Assembly (NCBI RefSeq): GCF_003255815.1
Contig: NC_037669.1
Coordinates: 122,401,152-122,465,151, forward strand
Direction: 5' to 3'
DNA length: 64,000 nucleotides
From: Theropithecus gelada
Lineage: Eukaryota; Chordata; Mammalia; Primates; Cercopithecidae
Shown: in pieces, positions 24,909 through 36,480 of the stretch
Layout: every line of letters starts with the position of its first letter
Position numbering within the stretch: position 1 is the stretch's first letter
The notes under the pieces: model-generated
Told to the model about the DNA's origin: nothing
Databases searched by the model: none
Seen by the model: only the letters and a program-made list of their open reading frames with translations
Made by a program: the position numbers and the translations under genes

Positions 24909-25904
24909 ACTGTAATATATACATAAAAGAAAAAAGAGCAAAGAAATGTTACACGGAACATGTTTTCTAAATCCTAAAGTGCATATTCCATATCCCAAAA
25001 TGACATAGAAATACAGATACATACATACCCACCTCCACATTACACACTTCTATATTATTCTCAGATTAATTAAATGTTCCTTGCATTATTTTATAATATA
25101 GTGTGTTTGGGATGGAAGATGGAATGGAACCCTTCAATACAGTAAACCATTCTTTGCTGAAATTTTAGGTACTAACTAAATTTAGGTAATACCTAAGTCT
25201 TCAAAGAGCCATAAAGCTTTGCAAATTTTATTGATTTCTTTGATATAAATTGTAAATTATTCTATATTGTGTCAGGCAGTTCTCAAATGGTTCTAGCTGA
25301 CTCTGCAATGAGCCACTACATGGTCCAAAGTCCTTTAAGGAATATATCACATCCTTAACCTCAAGCGATAAAGCTCAATCTGTCTTGTTTTAAATTAAAC
25401 ACTCCATAAGTAATTGTACTCAAGATTTGAAAAGTTTCTGCTTCCTTAAACAGCATGAGCATGCACTAATAGCATTGCTTTTTATAATTCTGAGAATAAA
25501 AACCATTTTGGGGACCCGAGAAGAAAGGTAGCCTTCAAGGTGTAGGCCTCAAAGCAAGGAATGAAAACATAAAAGCTGTTATGGTCTGCTTTAGACATCT
25601 TAGAATAGAGAATAATGGTCTCAGCTCCTGTCCTCATTCCTCCTGTGATCAGAGCTCCATTTGCAGTTAATGGGGACTCCTTCTATAGGAGGCCTTTTAG
25701 AGGATGTGTGGATTCTGAACAGAATCACAAAACTGAAAAGTTCCACTGAATGTAGCCTCTGGGCTGCTCACCACTTGCAGGTTCATAGACAAAGGAGAAA
25801 AGAGAAATGATACAATCAGCAGGTATTCCAAGGAGCAAGCAGTCTTAAGATGGTATGCAAGCGGCACTACGCAATCCACAAAAATACAATCCCCATGTCT
25901 TAAG
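24909..25904. other. Single-copy AT-rich DNA
   Basis: No gene or recognised repeat. Confidence 0.5.
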
Positions 25905-26110
25905 GTTCAAGGGCTGGCTACCTTGCTTACTAGCTGCATTAACTTGAGAAATTTTCTTAGTCTCTGAATCTTTCTTTACCTGAAAAAATTATGATGATAA
26001 TTCCTGCACTGCATGTTTATGGCAATTTTTATGTGTGATAAAGTCTATAAGACACCAATGACAGCAGCAGGTTCCTTGAAAATGCTCATTAAGTGGTAAT
26101 TGTAAGATGA
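25905..26110 (+). mobile_element. MIR SINE
   Basis: The MIR core is visible as ttactagctgcattaacttg, then ttagtctctgaatctttctt and ttatgatgataattcctgca. The 5' tRNA-like part is reduced. Confidence 0.72.
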
Positions 26111-26944
26111 TGGCAATGATGGCAATGAAGGGGATGCTTGAATGTGATGGCCACTCTTACTAGGACTATTCATAGTCCAGTGTGTTATGCTGTTTCCTGC
26201 CTGGGAGCTTTCACACACTGTTTCCTATGCTCTTTACCAAAATAACACCTCATCAGTCTGAGAAATTAGCCAAATCATTCATACATCCAGGAAGACTTTC
26301 CTGGACTCATCTAATTCAGTTCCCATTTTCTACTCCGCACATCAGTCAGAGCATAGGGTGGGTGGCTGGGTGAAAGCCACCTGGAGCAGCTGAGTTCTCA
26401 CATGGGATTAAAAGATTCTTGAGTTCCCACATATTCCAGACAGTGTGCTAATGAACAATAGATAGAAGGATAAAGAAGACATGGTTACAGGCCATAGAAA
26501 TGCTCCCATTCTAGACTTAGAGCTACACCAAAATTTTGGCAAGAGACGTAACAGAAGTATATATAAAATTCCGTGTGAACACAGGAGGAAGAAATTAAAT
26601 CCTAGGAAGACCGAAAAAGAAGTTTTATGGAACATTTCAGCTATGAAATAACATCTAAATTCGACCTTAAAGGGTGAGCACACGAAGTTCCCTGAAAGGA
26701 TCTTACCATAACAGCTTGTCATTATCTTTAAATGAAAACCTCCTCCAAGGAGTAATGGGGACTCAGACAGCTCCCACTGAAATGGCAATAGATTATTCCA
26801 CTTGTGAGAAAATAAATGACAAAGAAGCAGAAGGAAGTAGCTTATATTTAGCCTTTCCTTTGTCCCAAGGATGATTTTTAATCAAAGCAAGTCTCAATAA
26901 TGTGAGCATAGAAGGCAACTTGGGGTGCTAATGCCAACTCAGGT
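26111..26944. other. Single-copy DNA, possible L2 scrap
   Basis: No gene. The part at about 26410-26525 (acagtgtgctaatgaacaat, gacatggttacaggccatag) resembles an L2 3' end but is short. A 126-codon minus-strand frame at 26408-26788 opens with TTG and is not believable as a gene. Confidence 0.45.
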
Positions 26945-27065
26945 GGTGGTCAGGTCACATTTGCTTCTCAGGGCTGGGGTTGTTGGGTGGTTAAATGAAT
27001 TGATGATTGCAAATTGCTTTGAAAATACAAAATGCTGAATAAATGCCATGCATTACTGTTGTTTA
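26945..27065 (+). mobile_element. MIR 3' part
   Basis: The 3' half of a MIR is suggested by gggtggttaaatgaattgat, the run gctttgaaaatacaaaatgc and the tail gaataaatgccatgcattac. Confidence 0.6.
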
Positions 27066-27614
27066 GTATACTCACGGGACAAACTTATCTTTAAACAAAA
27101 GGGTCTCTGAAAGATGGACTATGTTTAAAGACATTTAGAAGCGGTCTTTTTTAACAGCAAAGATAAAATTTTTAGCTAGATTTATTCTAAAGCCATCATA
27201 ATGCCTAAGGATAATCTTTTTAAAATGCCATTATAACAGAATAAATCTGAAATTGCTCATAAATGCCACTTACAGAAAACTTGAAAAAAAAACATTTAAA
27301 ACAATTTTGTCTTCTCACTTAAAAATAAATTATAAGACAAAGAAAGCTTCCCATGGGAATGGTAGCTGTGACAGCTGACAGCAAATAAGAAAAAAAACAA
27401 ATTAAAGCTACATAACCTATATAAAAGTATAGACAGATCTATTTTCAAAAGATGGTGGAAGAACCTATTAGAAAAGACTCACATTTAATTCAAATAATCA
27501 ATCATTCCTTACTTCAAATTATTTTCAGCAATGTTAATAAGTCTCCACCAAGCCTATCCAACACTTTCTAGAGAATTAAATGGAAATGAGATTAGTTATA
27601 TAATAAAAATAATA
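27066..27614. other. Single-copy AT-rich DNA
   Basis: No gene or recognised repeat. Confidence 0.5.
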
Positions 27615-27850
27615 TTGGTAATAATAATACCTCACATTGCTCTCATATTTCCTAGTTTATACAGTAAATGTAATTATTTAATACTCAAAACACTGTGAAT
27701 TGGATAGGACAGGCGTTACCTTTCTAAAATAAAATTAAATAAGCAATTGAGACTAAGAAAGGTTAAATGACTAGAAAGGATGGAGTCCCAGAGTTGGCAG
27801 GCATCAGAATCCAGGGGATAAGTGCTCTAATTCCTAGACTAGTGACCTAG
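27615..27850 (-). mobile_element. MIR SINE, minus strand
   Basis: The antisense MIR phrases are agactaagaaaggttaaatg (for the cagagaggttaagtaac motif) and cagagttggcaggcatcaga, followed by aatccagg. These lie in the expected order for a reversed MIR. Confidence 0.72.
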
Positions 27851-29189
27851 TGACATTATTTTCAAACACTGAGAAAATTGTGCAAAAGCTTTATTCACAT
27901 AGGCTTTGAAAGAAATGGCCAAAACATAAATCTCTTTTGATATCACAATAGAATATTTATAGTACTTAACTTTTAAATGAAAAAAATAAGAAAAATGTAT
28001 TTACATAATAAAACATAGAGATAACAACGAATCAGAACAGACTTTCTCAAAATGTGTTCTTTGGAATACTCATGCCATAAGATGCTGGTAGGTGATCCAT
28101 ATGAAAAAGGTTATATGGTCAAACATATTTTGGAAATGCTCAGGTCTCCCCTTCTTTTTGGCTCTCAATCTATACTAATACACCAAACTCCTGATAAGTT
28201 CTGCAGCAAGAAACCTGTTTGTTTAATCCCATGGTTCTCAAAATTCACACATTCTCTACCTGTGCTTGTTAAACTGGCGTTTACATTCACTCAGATTAAA
28301 CAGAGACTACAATAGTCTACATGACAGAAATACCTGAACTACAAGCTAAAGTATGGTATATTCTTCTGGAGTGACAATTTTAATTGTTATTTTATTAAAT
28401 AATTAAAGATGCAAAACATTATTTTTAAATTAAACAAAGAAAAGGTTATTACTTCAAAGCACTTTTGCTTTTGGGAGGCTGCTGCACCCCACACCCAGAG
28501 TCCACTTCTTTTCATTACAAATAAAACTTCCATTGAAAATTTTTTAGAATAAATGGGATCCTGAAATCCTGAGAAAACTAGCATTCCCAATACTCAAAAC
28601 AGGTTATACACCTTCTTAGGTTTGAATATGGCCATTTAAAATAACCAAAAAAGGAGAAAAATGAGTCTTTGTTAAAGCTTGTTTGCCCATTGTTATCTGT
28701 GGATGCAAACTGCAGTTATAGTTGTCCGTATTTAAACAACTTCAGGTGTGAATCTTTTCCATCCATTTTAGGATAAGCTTTTAATTATGTCAACTAGTAA
28801 CTTGCTTAGAGTTTGAGATGAATTAGCAACCACATTAAAAATAAGTTTTCATAATCCCTAATAAATTGATCAAAAATCTAAATATTTAGAGCCATGGATC
28901 CCTTTCTTTCTGAAAGGCTTTGTATTTGAAGGTGGGCAAGGTATGGTTTATATGATGCTTTTCATGTCTCCAGTTTGAACGTTTTGAGGCTGGGATTGTC
29001 CTGAACTAATAGTGAGTAAAAAGAAAAGGGAATACAATTAAAATGCACTAAATGCACTAAAATGAGGTCCAGATACCTGCACCCCGGTTCCTGTTTTGCC
29101 ATAAACTAGCTGTCATTTAATTTGCTGGTTCTCAGTATCTTTAGCTGAAACATGACAATATTTGCTGAGATCATCATTCAATTTATTCC
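27851..29189. other. Single-copy DNA with unassigned old-repeat scraps
   Basis: No gene. The part at about 28045-28135 (ctttctcaaaatgtgttctt, ggtcaaacatattttgg) recalls an old 3' repeat phrase that I cannot assign, and ccatggttctcaaaattcac near 28230 is similar in kind. Confidence 0.4.
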
Positions 29190-29440
29190 AGTCCTAAAGC
29201 AAAGATTTGGAGTCAGACTGGAATCAAACACTGCTCCCTTACTCATTAGCTATGTTTTCCTCTCAAACATGATATTTAAGCTATCCTAGGACAGACTTTG
29301 CTGTCATAGTAAAATAGGGATAATAATATAACCTTTTTCATAGTGGTTTGGTGAATAATTATATCATCAAAACACACAAAATGCCTTTCCTGACATACAT
29401 GTAGCACTCAAAACATGTCAGCTATTGTTGTAATTAGGAC
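29190..29440 (+). mobile_element. MIR SINE
   Basis: gatttggagtcagactggaa, cattagctatgttttcctct, aatagggataataatataac and cactcaaaacatgtcagcta occur in MIR order. This is a nearly full-length but strongly diverged copy. Confidence 0.8.
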
Positions 29441-29717
29441 TTAAGAAATCTCTAGCAACGTATCTTCTTTTTCCTATAAGTTAAAGAGGGGCAAATTCTA
29501 TGACAAGATATATAACTATATTATTAATCAGACAAAAATCATAAAATTCTATGCTTCTCTTTATTTACATTATTATGATAGCATTATAGTTTCTTTCTAT
29601 ATTGGTTGAATGGGATAAGAGTACTGGTACAAGAACTTAACAAAGACAGATTTTTGCTAATTGAATTCATATCTGTCTCAAATCAGTTAATTTAAGCAAT
29701 TTATTCATCAAGCTACT

Positions 29718-29721
<4 letters not shown>

Positions 29722-29753
<32 letters not shown>

Positions 29754-30165
29754 NNNNNNNNNNNNNNNNNNNNNNNNNNNNNNNNNNNNNNNNNNNNNNN
29801 NNNNNNNNNNNNNNNNNNNNNNNNNNNNNNNNNNNNNNNNNAGCTCTTTTCCTTTTTTTTTTTTTTTTTTTTTTTTTTTTGAGACAGAGTCTCGCTCTGT
29901 TGTCCAGGCCACCAGAGTGCAGGGGCACAATCTTGGCTCACTGCAACCTCCACCTCCCAGGTTCAAGCAATCCTCCTGTCTCAGCCCCCTTAGTAGCTGG
30001 GATTACAGGCATGCGCCACTATGCCTGGCTAATTTTTGTATTTTTAGTAGAGACAGGGTTTCGCCATGTTGGCCAGGCTGGTCTCGAACTCCTGACCTTA
30101 GGTGATCCACCCTCCTCGGCCTCCCAAAGTGCCGGGATTACAGGCGTGAGCCACTGTGCCCAGCC
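29722..30165 (-). mobile_element. Alu SINE, minus strand, gap inside its tail, with TSD
   Basis: The Alu body runs from gagacagagtctcgctctgt at 29881 to ccactgtgcccagcc at 30165, in minus orientation and of moderate age (S-like). The tail side is a T-rich region of about 159 bp (29722-29880) that includes an 88-base N gap. The target-site duplication aagctactatc (29710-29720) and aagctactgtc (30166-30176), with one mismatch, shows that everything between belongs to one insertion or to insertions into its tail. Confidence 0.93.
29754..29841. other. Assembly gap, 88 N
   Basis: Unknown bases are flanked by a T run on the left (29722-29753) and by agctcttttcc plus a T run on the right (29842-29880). 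The true length and content cannot be read. Confidence 1.
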
Positions 30166-30518
30166 AAGCTACTGTCTTTAGATTTTCTGAAGATCCACGA
30201 TTTATCAATGAAAATGAAAGACTTTTCAGAATTTTCAAAAGGGTTTTTGCTAATGGTCAGCTTTCTTTAGATGTTCTGTATTTTAATTGCTGTGAGAGTA
30301 TGCTCTTATCATTGACATCTTGATACTTAGAGTGTACTGTTTTCTAAGTATAATATAATGCAGTTTATTCTATCTAATTTATTCTGTAATATCTATTTCA
30401 GACTTTCATAGTGAGTTTTATAGATATGTGTCTAATTTCCCCCTTATCATTAATTAAAGATTACATCACAGAATGTTGGGATGTCTGCAGAAGTAAAGAT
30501 CATTTCTGAAGGCTGGAA

Positions 30519-30575
30519 CACACACATGCACACTCATACACACACATATTAATATATACACATATACATATCAAA
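30519..30575. repeat. Imperfect (CA)n / (TA)n tract
   Basis: CACACACATG and CATACACACACA units grade into TATACACATATACATAT. The tract is degenerate and short. Confidence 0.75.
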
Positions 30576-31071
30576 TCTAGAGACTCATTAACTGAGACCT
30601 AAGTTCTTCCAATCCTCAAAATAGTGAATGGTTTCTCACACACACTAGGCACTCAGTAACTAACCAGTAGTTGAACTTACATGGTGGGGAGGGGCAAATA
30701 TTTTTAAAAGAGGCATCAAATCAAAAAAACTACAGAAGTGGTGACTGGCAGGCAAGAAAAAAGATAATAAAAACGTAGTGTATGTAGAGATTAGAAAAAA
30801 AATGAGTGGGGCCTGCTAATTACTGATAAGGAGACAGAAAAAATACTGATAAATTATTAATGTGTGGCTTGCGATTTCACACACACAAACTATAACCTTA
30901 AGGGCCTTAATCAATCTGAAAGAAATTCTTTAACATTAATAAATACATAAATATAAGAATTAAGAAGAGGGAGGCAATTTTTGTTTTAAGATTCTATGAT
31001 AGGAGGAAGGCAGTGGATTTACTTTTTTACAGATAAAATTTTTGTACGGCCTGAACTTTAAGTGTGAGAAA

Positions 31072-31127
31072 TTTTTCCTTTCCATTCCTTTTCCTTTTCC
31101 TTTCCTTTCCTCCCTTTTCTTTCTCTT
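31072..31127. repeat. Polypyrimidine tract (TTTCC-type)
   Basis: Irregular CTTTTCC and CTTTCC units make an almost pure pyrimidine strand of about 55 bp with only one purine. Confidence 0.85.
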
Positions 31128-31259
31128 CAGTTATTTTAAAACTTCCTAACAAAACCTAGTTTTCAAAAAGAAATAAAAGATTTTTAGGTGTTACGGTCCT
31201 TATTAGCTAGTTTCTTTAAACAAACATATTTACTTCAATAAATATGGGAAATGTTAAAT

Positions 31260-31880
31260 TTGGGGGTGAAGTCTATCATGGATAGACCAAAGCTGAATCC
31301 AATTAGTCTCTTTCACAAAATAACTGACAGAGGGAATAGGAGAAATTAATAATTTCAGTACCTTATTGTGAGCATTTAAGTCAACTTCTTGGGAGTCTAG
31401 GCAACTGCAAAATTGGTTTGTAAGGCCTCCCTCACTTTTAACACCAAGTACAAGTTTGGAGATTCCCAAAGCCATGCTTATGACAAATAATTTGCTAGAA
31501 GGACCCATAGAACTCACAGAAGACTATTATATATATGGTTACAGTTTATTACAGGCAAAGAATACAGGTCAAAATCAGCCAAAGGATGAAGGGCAAAGGG
31601 CAGAGTCTAGGGAAGTACGAAATCTGGAGTTTCCATAGTTCTCTCCCCACAAAGTCAGGATGTATTACTTTCCTGGTATTGACGTGTGACAGCCAACACA
31701 GCGTGTTGCCAGCCAAGGAAGCTTACCCAAGTCTCGATATTCAGAGTTTTTATTGGGGCTCCATTACATGGTATGATTCCTTGATTATCCACATGGTTGA
31801 CATCAATTTCCAGGTTGACTGATACCTCGTGACTCAAAGCTGCCATCCTAAACCACCCGTCTTTCTCATAGCACATTTAT
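31260..31880 (-). mobile_element. Old LTR-like repeat, minus strand, family unassigned
   Basis: On the minus strand the order is a variable region, the phrase caataaaaactctgaatatc, ctgtgttggctgtcacacg, ttgacctgtattctttgcct, then gtaataaactgtaacc with an AATAAA signal. It ends with a line like gagttctatgggtccttcta. I recognise this series as a frequent mammalian repeat of LTR type but cannot give its library name with confidence. Frames here (60-95 codons) carry no domain. Confidence 0.6.
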
Positions 31881-32529
31881 GACCACAAATTAAATAATAG
31901 ATATAAAAGTACTTCAAAATATCCTAATTACACCACAGAGAAAACGTTTATATTAGCTTTTTTCCTATAGATTTTCTTTTAAAAACATCAGACAAGCCGT
32001 AACAGAAAAAAAAAAAGGAGGCATCATGGCATAATGTAATTCAATTATAATTTTAAAAGCAGAACTTATTTTAAATTGGTTATGCATGACAAGATGACAT
32101 TTTTTGCAAAATATTAATGTTAAAAATTAATAAGTAAAATGTCAGTGAAATCCATTACAATATGACACAAAATAACAAAAGCTATTTTTATTATACCTAG
32201 CAAAATATATTTTAATTTCGAAGAAAGAAACAACGTTATTGTACAAGATATAATGATTTCAGCTTCTATCACATCTCTTTAATGTTCATCAAGAGGGTGT
32301 CTTTGGCTATATATACTCTATTTATCTGCACTGTGGGGAAACTGTTAAGTTTTGGGAAGGAGAAGGTTGATCTGTCTGAGAAGAGGCTATACAAAAAAAT
32401 AATGGGAGAAAGTTCAATTTAAAAATTTAGCAGGAAAGAATCTCAGAAGAGTACATTGCCTTGAACACATGATTGAAGAGGATCTAAAACGTTATAACTC
32501 CAAGTTTCAAGTCATCCATAAAAGTATTT
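31881..32529. other. Single-copy AT-rich DNA
   Basis: No gene or recognised repeat. Confidence 0.5.
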
Positions 32530-32932
32530 ATTCCATGTGGTACATACACACTAGGAATACTATAAAGCCTTTTAAAAGACAAAATTATGTCTTTTGCAGC
32601 AACATGGATGCAGCTGGAGGCCATTATCCTAAGCTAATTAATACGGGAACAGAAAACCAAATACTACATGTTCTCATTTATAAATGGGAAGTAAGCATTG
32701 AGTACACATATACATAAAGATGAGAAAAACAGACATTGGGGAGTCCTGGAGGGAGAAGGTAGAGAAGGGGGCAGGGGCAGAAAAACTACCTCTTGGTTAC
32801 TATGCTCACTATCTGGATGATGGGATCATTTGTACCCCAAACCTGAGCATCACAGATTATACCCATGTAATGTATTAATATACCTGCATATATACCCCTT
32901 GAATCTAAAAGAAAAGTTGAAAAAAAATTTAA
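32530..32932 (+). mobile_element. L1 3' end (L1PB/L1MA age), 5'-truncated
   Basis: The segment starts in the last part of ORF2 (ccatgtggtacatacacact) and passes through gcaacatggatgcagctgga and acatgttctcatttataaat. It ends with a 3' UTR holding cctgcatatataccccttg before a short A-rich tail. A poor match between flanks (aaaagtatttat and aaatgtattttt) might be a decayed target duplication. Intermediate age is inferred from divergence. Confidence 0.85.
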
Positions 32933-34750
32933 ATGTATTTTTCTCTGGTTAATAACATTATGTTAGAGCTAGCAACTTTGCATTATCATTCATTCCTTTA
33001 ACCTGCATAGAAATCTAGTCAATGCTACAGATGATAACAGCTTACAATAGAATCTCTAAATGGAGAAGTGCCCTAGGGTGAGATATAAATAAAATGCATG
33101 GCAGAGTGGTAGAGAATACATGCATGTCTGTCTGGGTAAAAAGAAAAAAAAAATCCAGCAATGAAATGAAATGAAAGACACTCAGTGGGCTGGTATTATG
33201 CGTTGTCTGAAGTAGCATATAGAAAGGAACGGCTTCAGAGGAAGGGCTTTTTAAGGTCTTTTTCCACTCATGGGTCCAAGACATGAAGACAACACCAACC
33301 TAGAAAGCACATTCTTTCCTGTCCAATAAATGACAGCACAAGACCCAAGCTGATATCTAGACTTTGAATTCCAAACAACACAAAGACTAAGGATTCTGTC
33401 CATTAATAATGATTACCTGGAACCCTAGGGCCACCCTGGGTACTGCTGTTTCTGAGACTAGGATTTCATTTATTCCTTCAATTTTCTAAAACACAGTCAT
33501 AATATCCCAACAGATTCCAGCAGCATTCTCACTTTTGCTTAAGTAAACTAAAAGTGGTATCTCATGCCTGAAATCTAAGACCCCTGACTAAAACAGGTTC
33601 TGTATACAAGAATTACAGACAACCACAATGCTGACATCTTTGGTCAAGAACCTGTTAAGTTAACCAATGCAATTTTCTTCACATACTTAACAAGAATCTC
33701 AGTTCTGTAAGAGGTCCAAAAGGCATATGAAGACATGGCTTCTGCCTCCAGTAAACTTTAAATATAGCCAAGGAGACAGAAATCACATAAGGAATAATCA
33801 CAGAACTATGAATAACTAAATTACTAAGGTAAAAAATAAATCCAATTGTCTGGGCAATAGCAGGTCTGGAAATGGAGAGAACAAAATAGAATTTCAAAGA
33901 CTTTCAAAAAGAAGAGCAGGATTGAGTATGGACTATAATCTACATAAACGGTCCCTCTCATTAGAAGTATATAGAAATGAATTTCACTGAAGAAAAATAC
34001 CAGTACATACACCTAAAACTAATAAAATCCCATGATAAATGGCTTTAGAGGGATATAATGAAGTAGAAAGAAAAAGAGTTTCCATCACTGGCAGTATTCA
34101 GGTTTGCCAAAAACATTGCACATTAAAAATGCTACCTCTGCTCATCATCAGACACACCCACCTTGTCCAAAGGGCTTTTCCCCATCTTCAGAAAACAGAT
34201 GAGCCTGAGGATAGCATGGAAAGGCTACAGGACAGATCCACAGGAATGAAAAGATGGAAAAGAGGACCTACAAGAGAGGAATGAAAGAGATGAGCTTGTT
34301 AAATGTAAGAAAAGAGAAGAGATATAAAAACAGCTTTAAAAAATGGCATTTCAAATACTTCAGAAATTTGCCGTTGATCCAAAATATCAAGTCAGAAATA
34401 ATGACAAATGAAAACAATTAGTATTTACTTTTAAACCATTATGTCCTGCTTTTTGAAGGTAAATAAAGCCTCTTAACTTTCCAAGAGCTTTTTTTGCATA
34501 CAATTTGTTTTAACTTTCCCCTCAGACATACTTTTCTATAACTCAGGGATTTTAAGTATGGAACCACTTACTGGGGCATCAGTCCACAAAGGTTAAGAAT
34601 AGAACAGTAAATCTGGGGAGATTAAGGAAATGTTACTTAACAGGTTTCCTCTAAATCTAAATATTGTATATGATTAAGACATACATTGATAAATAGAATT
34701 ACTATATAATTTATCATCTGACCTAGGTATTCTTTTGAAAGTTACAGGGG
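32933..34750. other. Single-copy AT-rich DNA
   Basis: No gene or repeat recognised in 1.8 kb. Confidence 0.5.
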
Positions 34751-35121
34751 TGATATAGTTTGTCTCTATCCCCACCCAAATCTCATCTTGAATTGTAGTT
34801 CCCATAATCCCCATGTCATGGGAAGGACCCAGTGGGAGGTAACTGAATCATAGCAGCAATTACTCCTATGCTGTTCTTGTGATAGTGAGTTCTCACAAGA
34901 TCTGATGGTTTTAGAAGAGACTTTTTTTCCCTCTTTGCTCAACAGTTCTCTCTCCTGCCACCACATGAAGAAGGACATGTTTGCTTCCCCTTCTGCCATG
35001 ATTGCAAGTTTCCTGAGGCCTCCCCAGTCATGCTGAACTGTGAGTCAATTAAACTTCTTTCCTTTATAAATTACCCTGTCCCAGTATGTCTTTATTAGCA
35101 GAATGAGAATGGACTAATACA
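34751..35121 (+). mobile_element. MST/THE1-type solo LTR (ERVL-MaLR)
   Basis: This 371-bp LTR, TG...CA, starts tgatatagtttgtctctatc and ends ggactaataca. It shares with the LTR at 23.7 kb the phrase catgaagaaggacatgtttg, so both appear to belong to the same subfamily. Flanks agggg and aggta match at only three of five positions, so the target duplication is uncertain. No internal sequence is present. Confidence 0.88.
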
Positions 35122-35839
35122 AGGTATATTATTAATAATTGCATTAGGACAAGGTGCAGACCACATGAGCATATAGTCACCTTATTGATAAGCCTCTCAG
35201 AGAAGAAGGGGGAGTAAGACCCCCAAAAAAGCATTCTAAGAGTAACAGTAGTTAGGACAGGTATGTTTTAGATGATCATTGTGCAAGTCTGGGGTGGGAG
35301 CTACATTGCTAGGGAGGAAAGGTAATTGTTCTTGTAGCCAGTCCATGTATGCCTTCCCTTCCCCCACCACAGCCTTCCCTGTCAAAATGTGTTGACCACA
35401 TATTTCAAGAGTATTGACTTGGAGGGGCACCAAAAATTATTAGTTTGACTTTACAGTTTCAAAAATAAATAACAAATATTAAAAAGAAACTCTAGAAAGG
35501 CAAGACATTGTTTTCTTTAAATTTCCCATGTGCATAACTAAGCTTTTTTTCTTCTCACAAATATTTCTTTTTGAAACCCTTCTTCAACTGTGTCCTCACT
35601 GAGATTTTATGGGAAGGTGACACCCTCATCTCATTAGGCTCTTAAATCCTGAAGCTACTGAAGAAAGCCCCTTAAATATTCACAGCTATGCCAAGCAAGG
35701 CAGAGCCAGGAGGCTCTGGATATGGTCCGCATTACCTTAACCAAAGAAAACAGTTGACACTTACCTGATTCAAGCACAGTGAACTGAGATCGATGTGGGA
35801 GTTAGGGGTGGGAGGTACTGAATCATCCAGTTTGATTAC
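35122..35839. other. Single-copy DNA
   Basis: No gene or repeat recognised. Confidence 0.5.
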
Positions 35840-36480
35840 ATTTAGCCGCTGATGCTAGGTAATTTCCAAACCACAACTGCAGTTGTTCTTTCTAGATTTA
35901 GCCAGAGACAAAGAGACTGTGTGTGTGGAAACATGTAATTTGCCCCCATAGATAACAAAGGACTCAAAGGTCAATTTGACAGCAAAAGAAATCTCTGAGG
36001 AGAAGGTGTAAACTCCACTTGGCTCTAAAGCAAGGAAGCGATCCCCTTGTGGCGAGATCAAGATGTGATGAGACTTGCTTTTCTCATCTCTCCCCTGTGA
36101 AGAGGGAAGAAACTGAGCAATAACGGGAGCGTGCCTGACGATTAGGGTGGCAATCACCTGAGCGATAAGCAAACAAACGTGCTTCCAGCCAGAAGAAGGC
36201 ACATGGCAGGGAGACCTCCGATGCCAGAAGCCTTCAATTTCACTCACTAATAGCTCTGTAGAAAATCCAAATCAGGAATGGTAGAGGTCGGGTTGCCGGC
36301 TTATGCCCTCCCTTGGTGACAGCTCTGGGCAATTTTGCCATCCAGCTGTTCTGTTTTTCAAAACTAAAGTAATTGGAATTGAACTACAGAGCTTTGCTAA
36401 AACCCTAGCAATTAACAGTGCGATTTCCCAAATTGCACTGTAATGGGAAAGTGTCCATCAATCAACCCAGTGAAATAACA
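35840..36480. promoter_or_regulatory. Repeat-free, CpG-enriched block; candidate regulatory element
   Basis: Unlike its surroundings, this stretch has no recognisable repeat and holds roughly ten CpG dinucleotides between 35847 and 36300 (for example in gccgctga, gcgatccc, ggcgagat, aacgggagcgtg, gacgatta, gagcgata, ggtcgggttgccgg). Its right part has homeodomain-like cores such as taattggaattg, gcaattaaca and tcaatcaac. Such composition is often seen in conserved non-coding elements, but conservation cannot be measured here. The 130-codon minus-strand frame across it opens with GTG and contains no ATG, so a coding role is unlikely. Confidence 0.3.

Larger units (their letters stand above)
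30177..31259. other. Single-copy DNA with simple repeats
   Basis: No gene. Besides the two tracts listed next, nothing was recognised. Confidence 0.5.

Noticed and set aside
26408..26788. 126-codon minus-strand frame
   Set aside because: Opens with TTG (plus-strand caa at 26786-26788), has no recognisable domain and overlaps a probable old L2 scrap.
29667..29966. Lysine-rich frames crossing the gap
   Set aside because: They are produced by the poly-T runs and the N gap; the central residues are unknown.
29879..30181. 100-codon frame reading like a protein
   Set aside because: It is the typical translated antisense Alu, a well-known false coding signal.
35855..36247. 130-codon minus-strand frame over the CpG-enriched block
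   Set aside because: It opens with GTG (plus-strand cac at 36245-36247) and contains no ATG, so it is not a plausible vertebrate coding start. An internal exon cannot be excluded but is unsupported.
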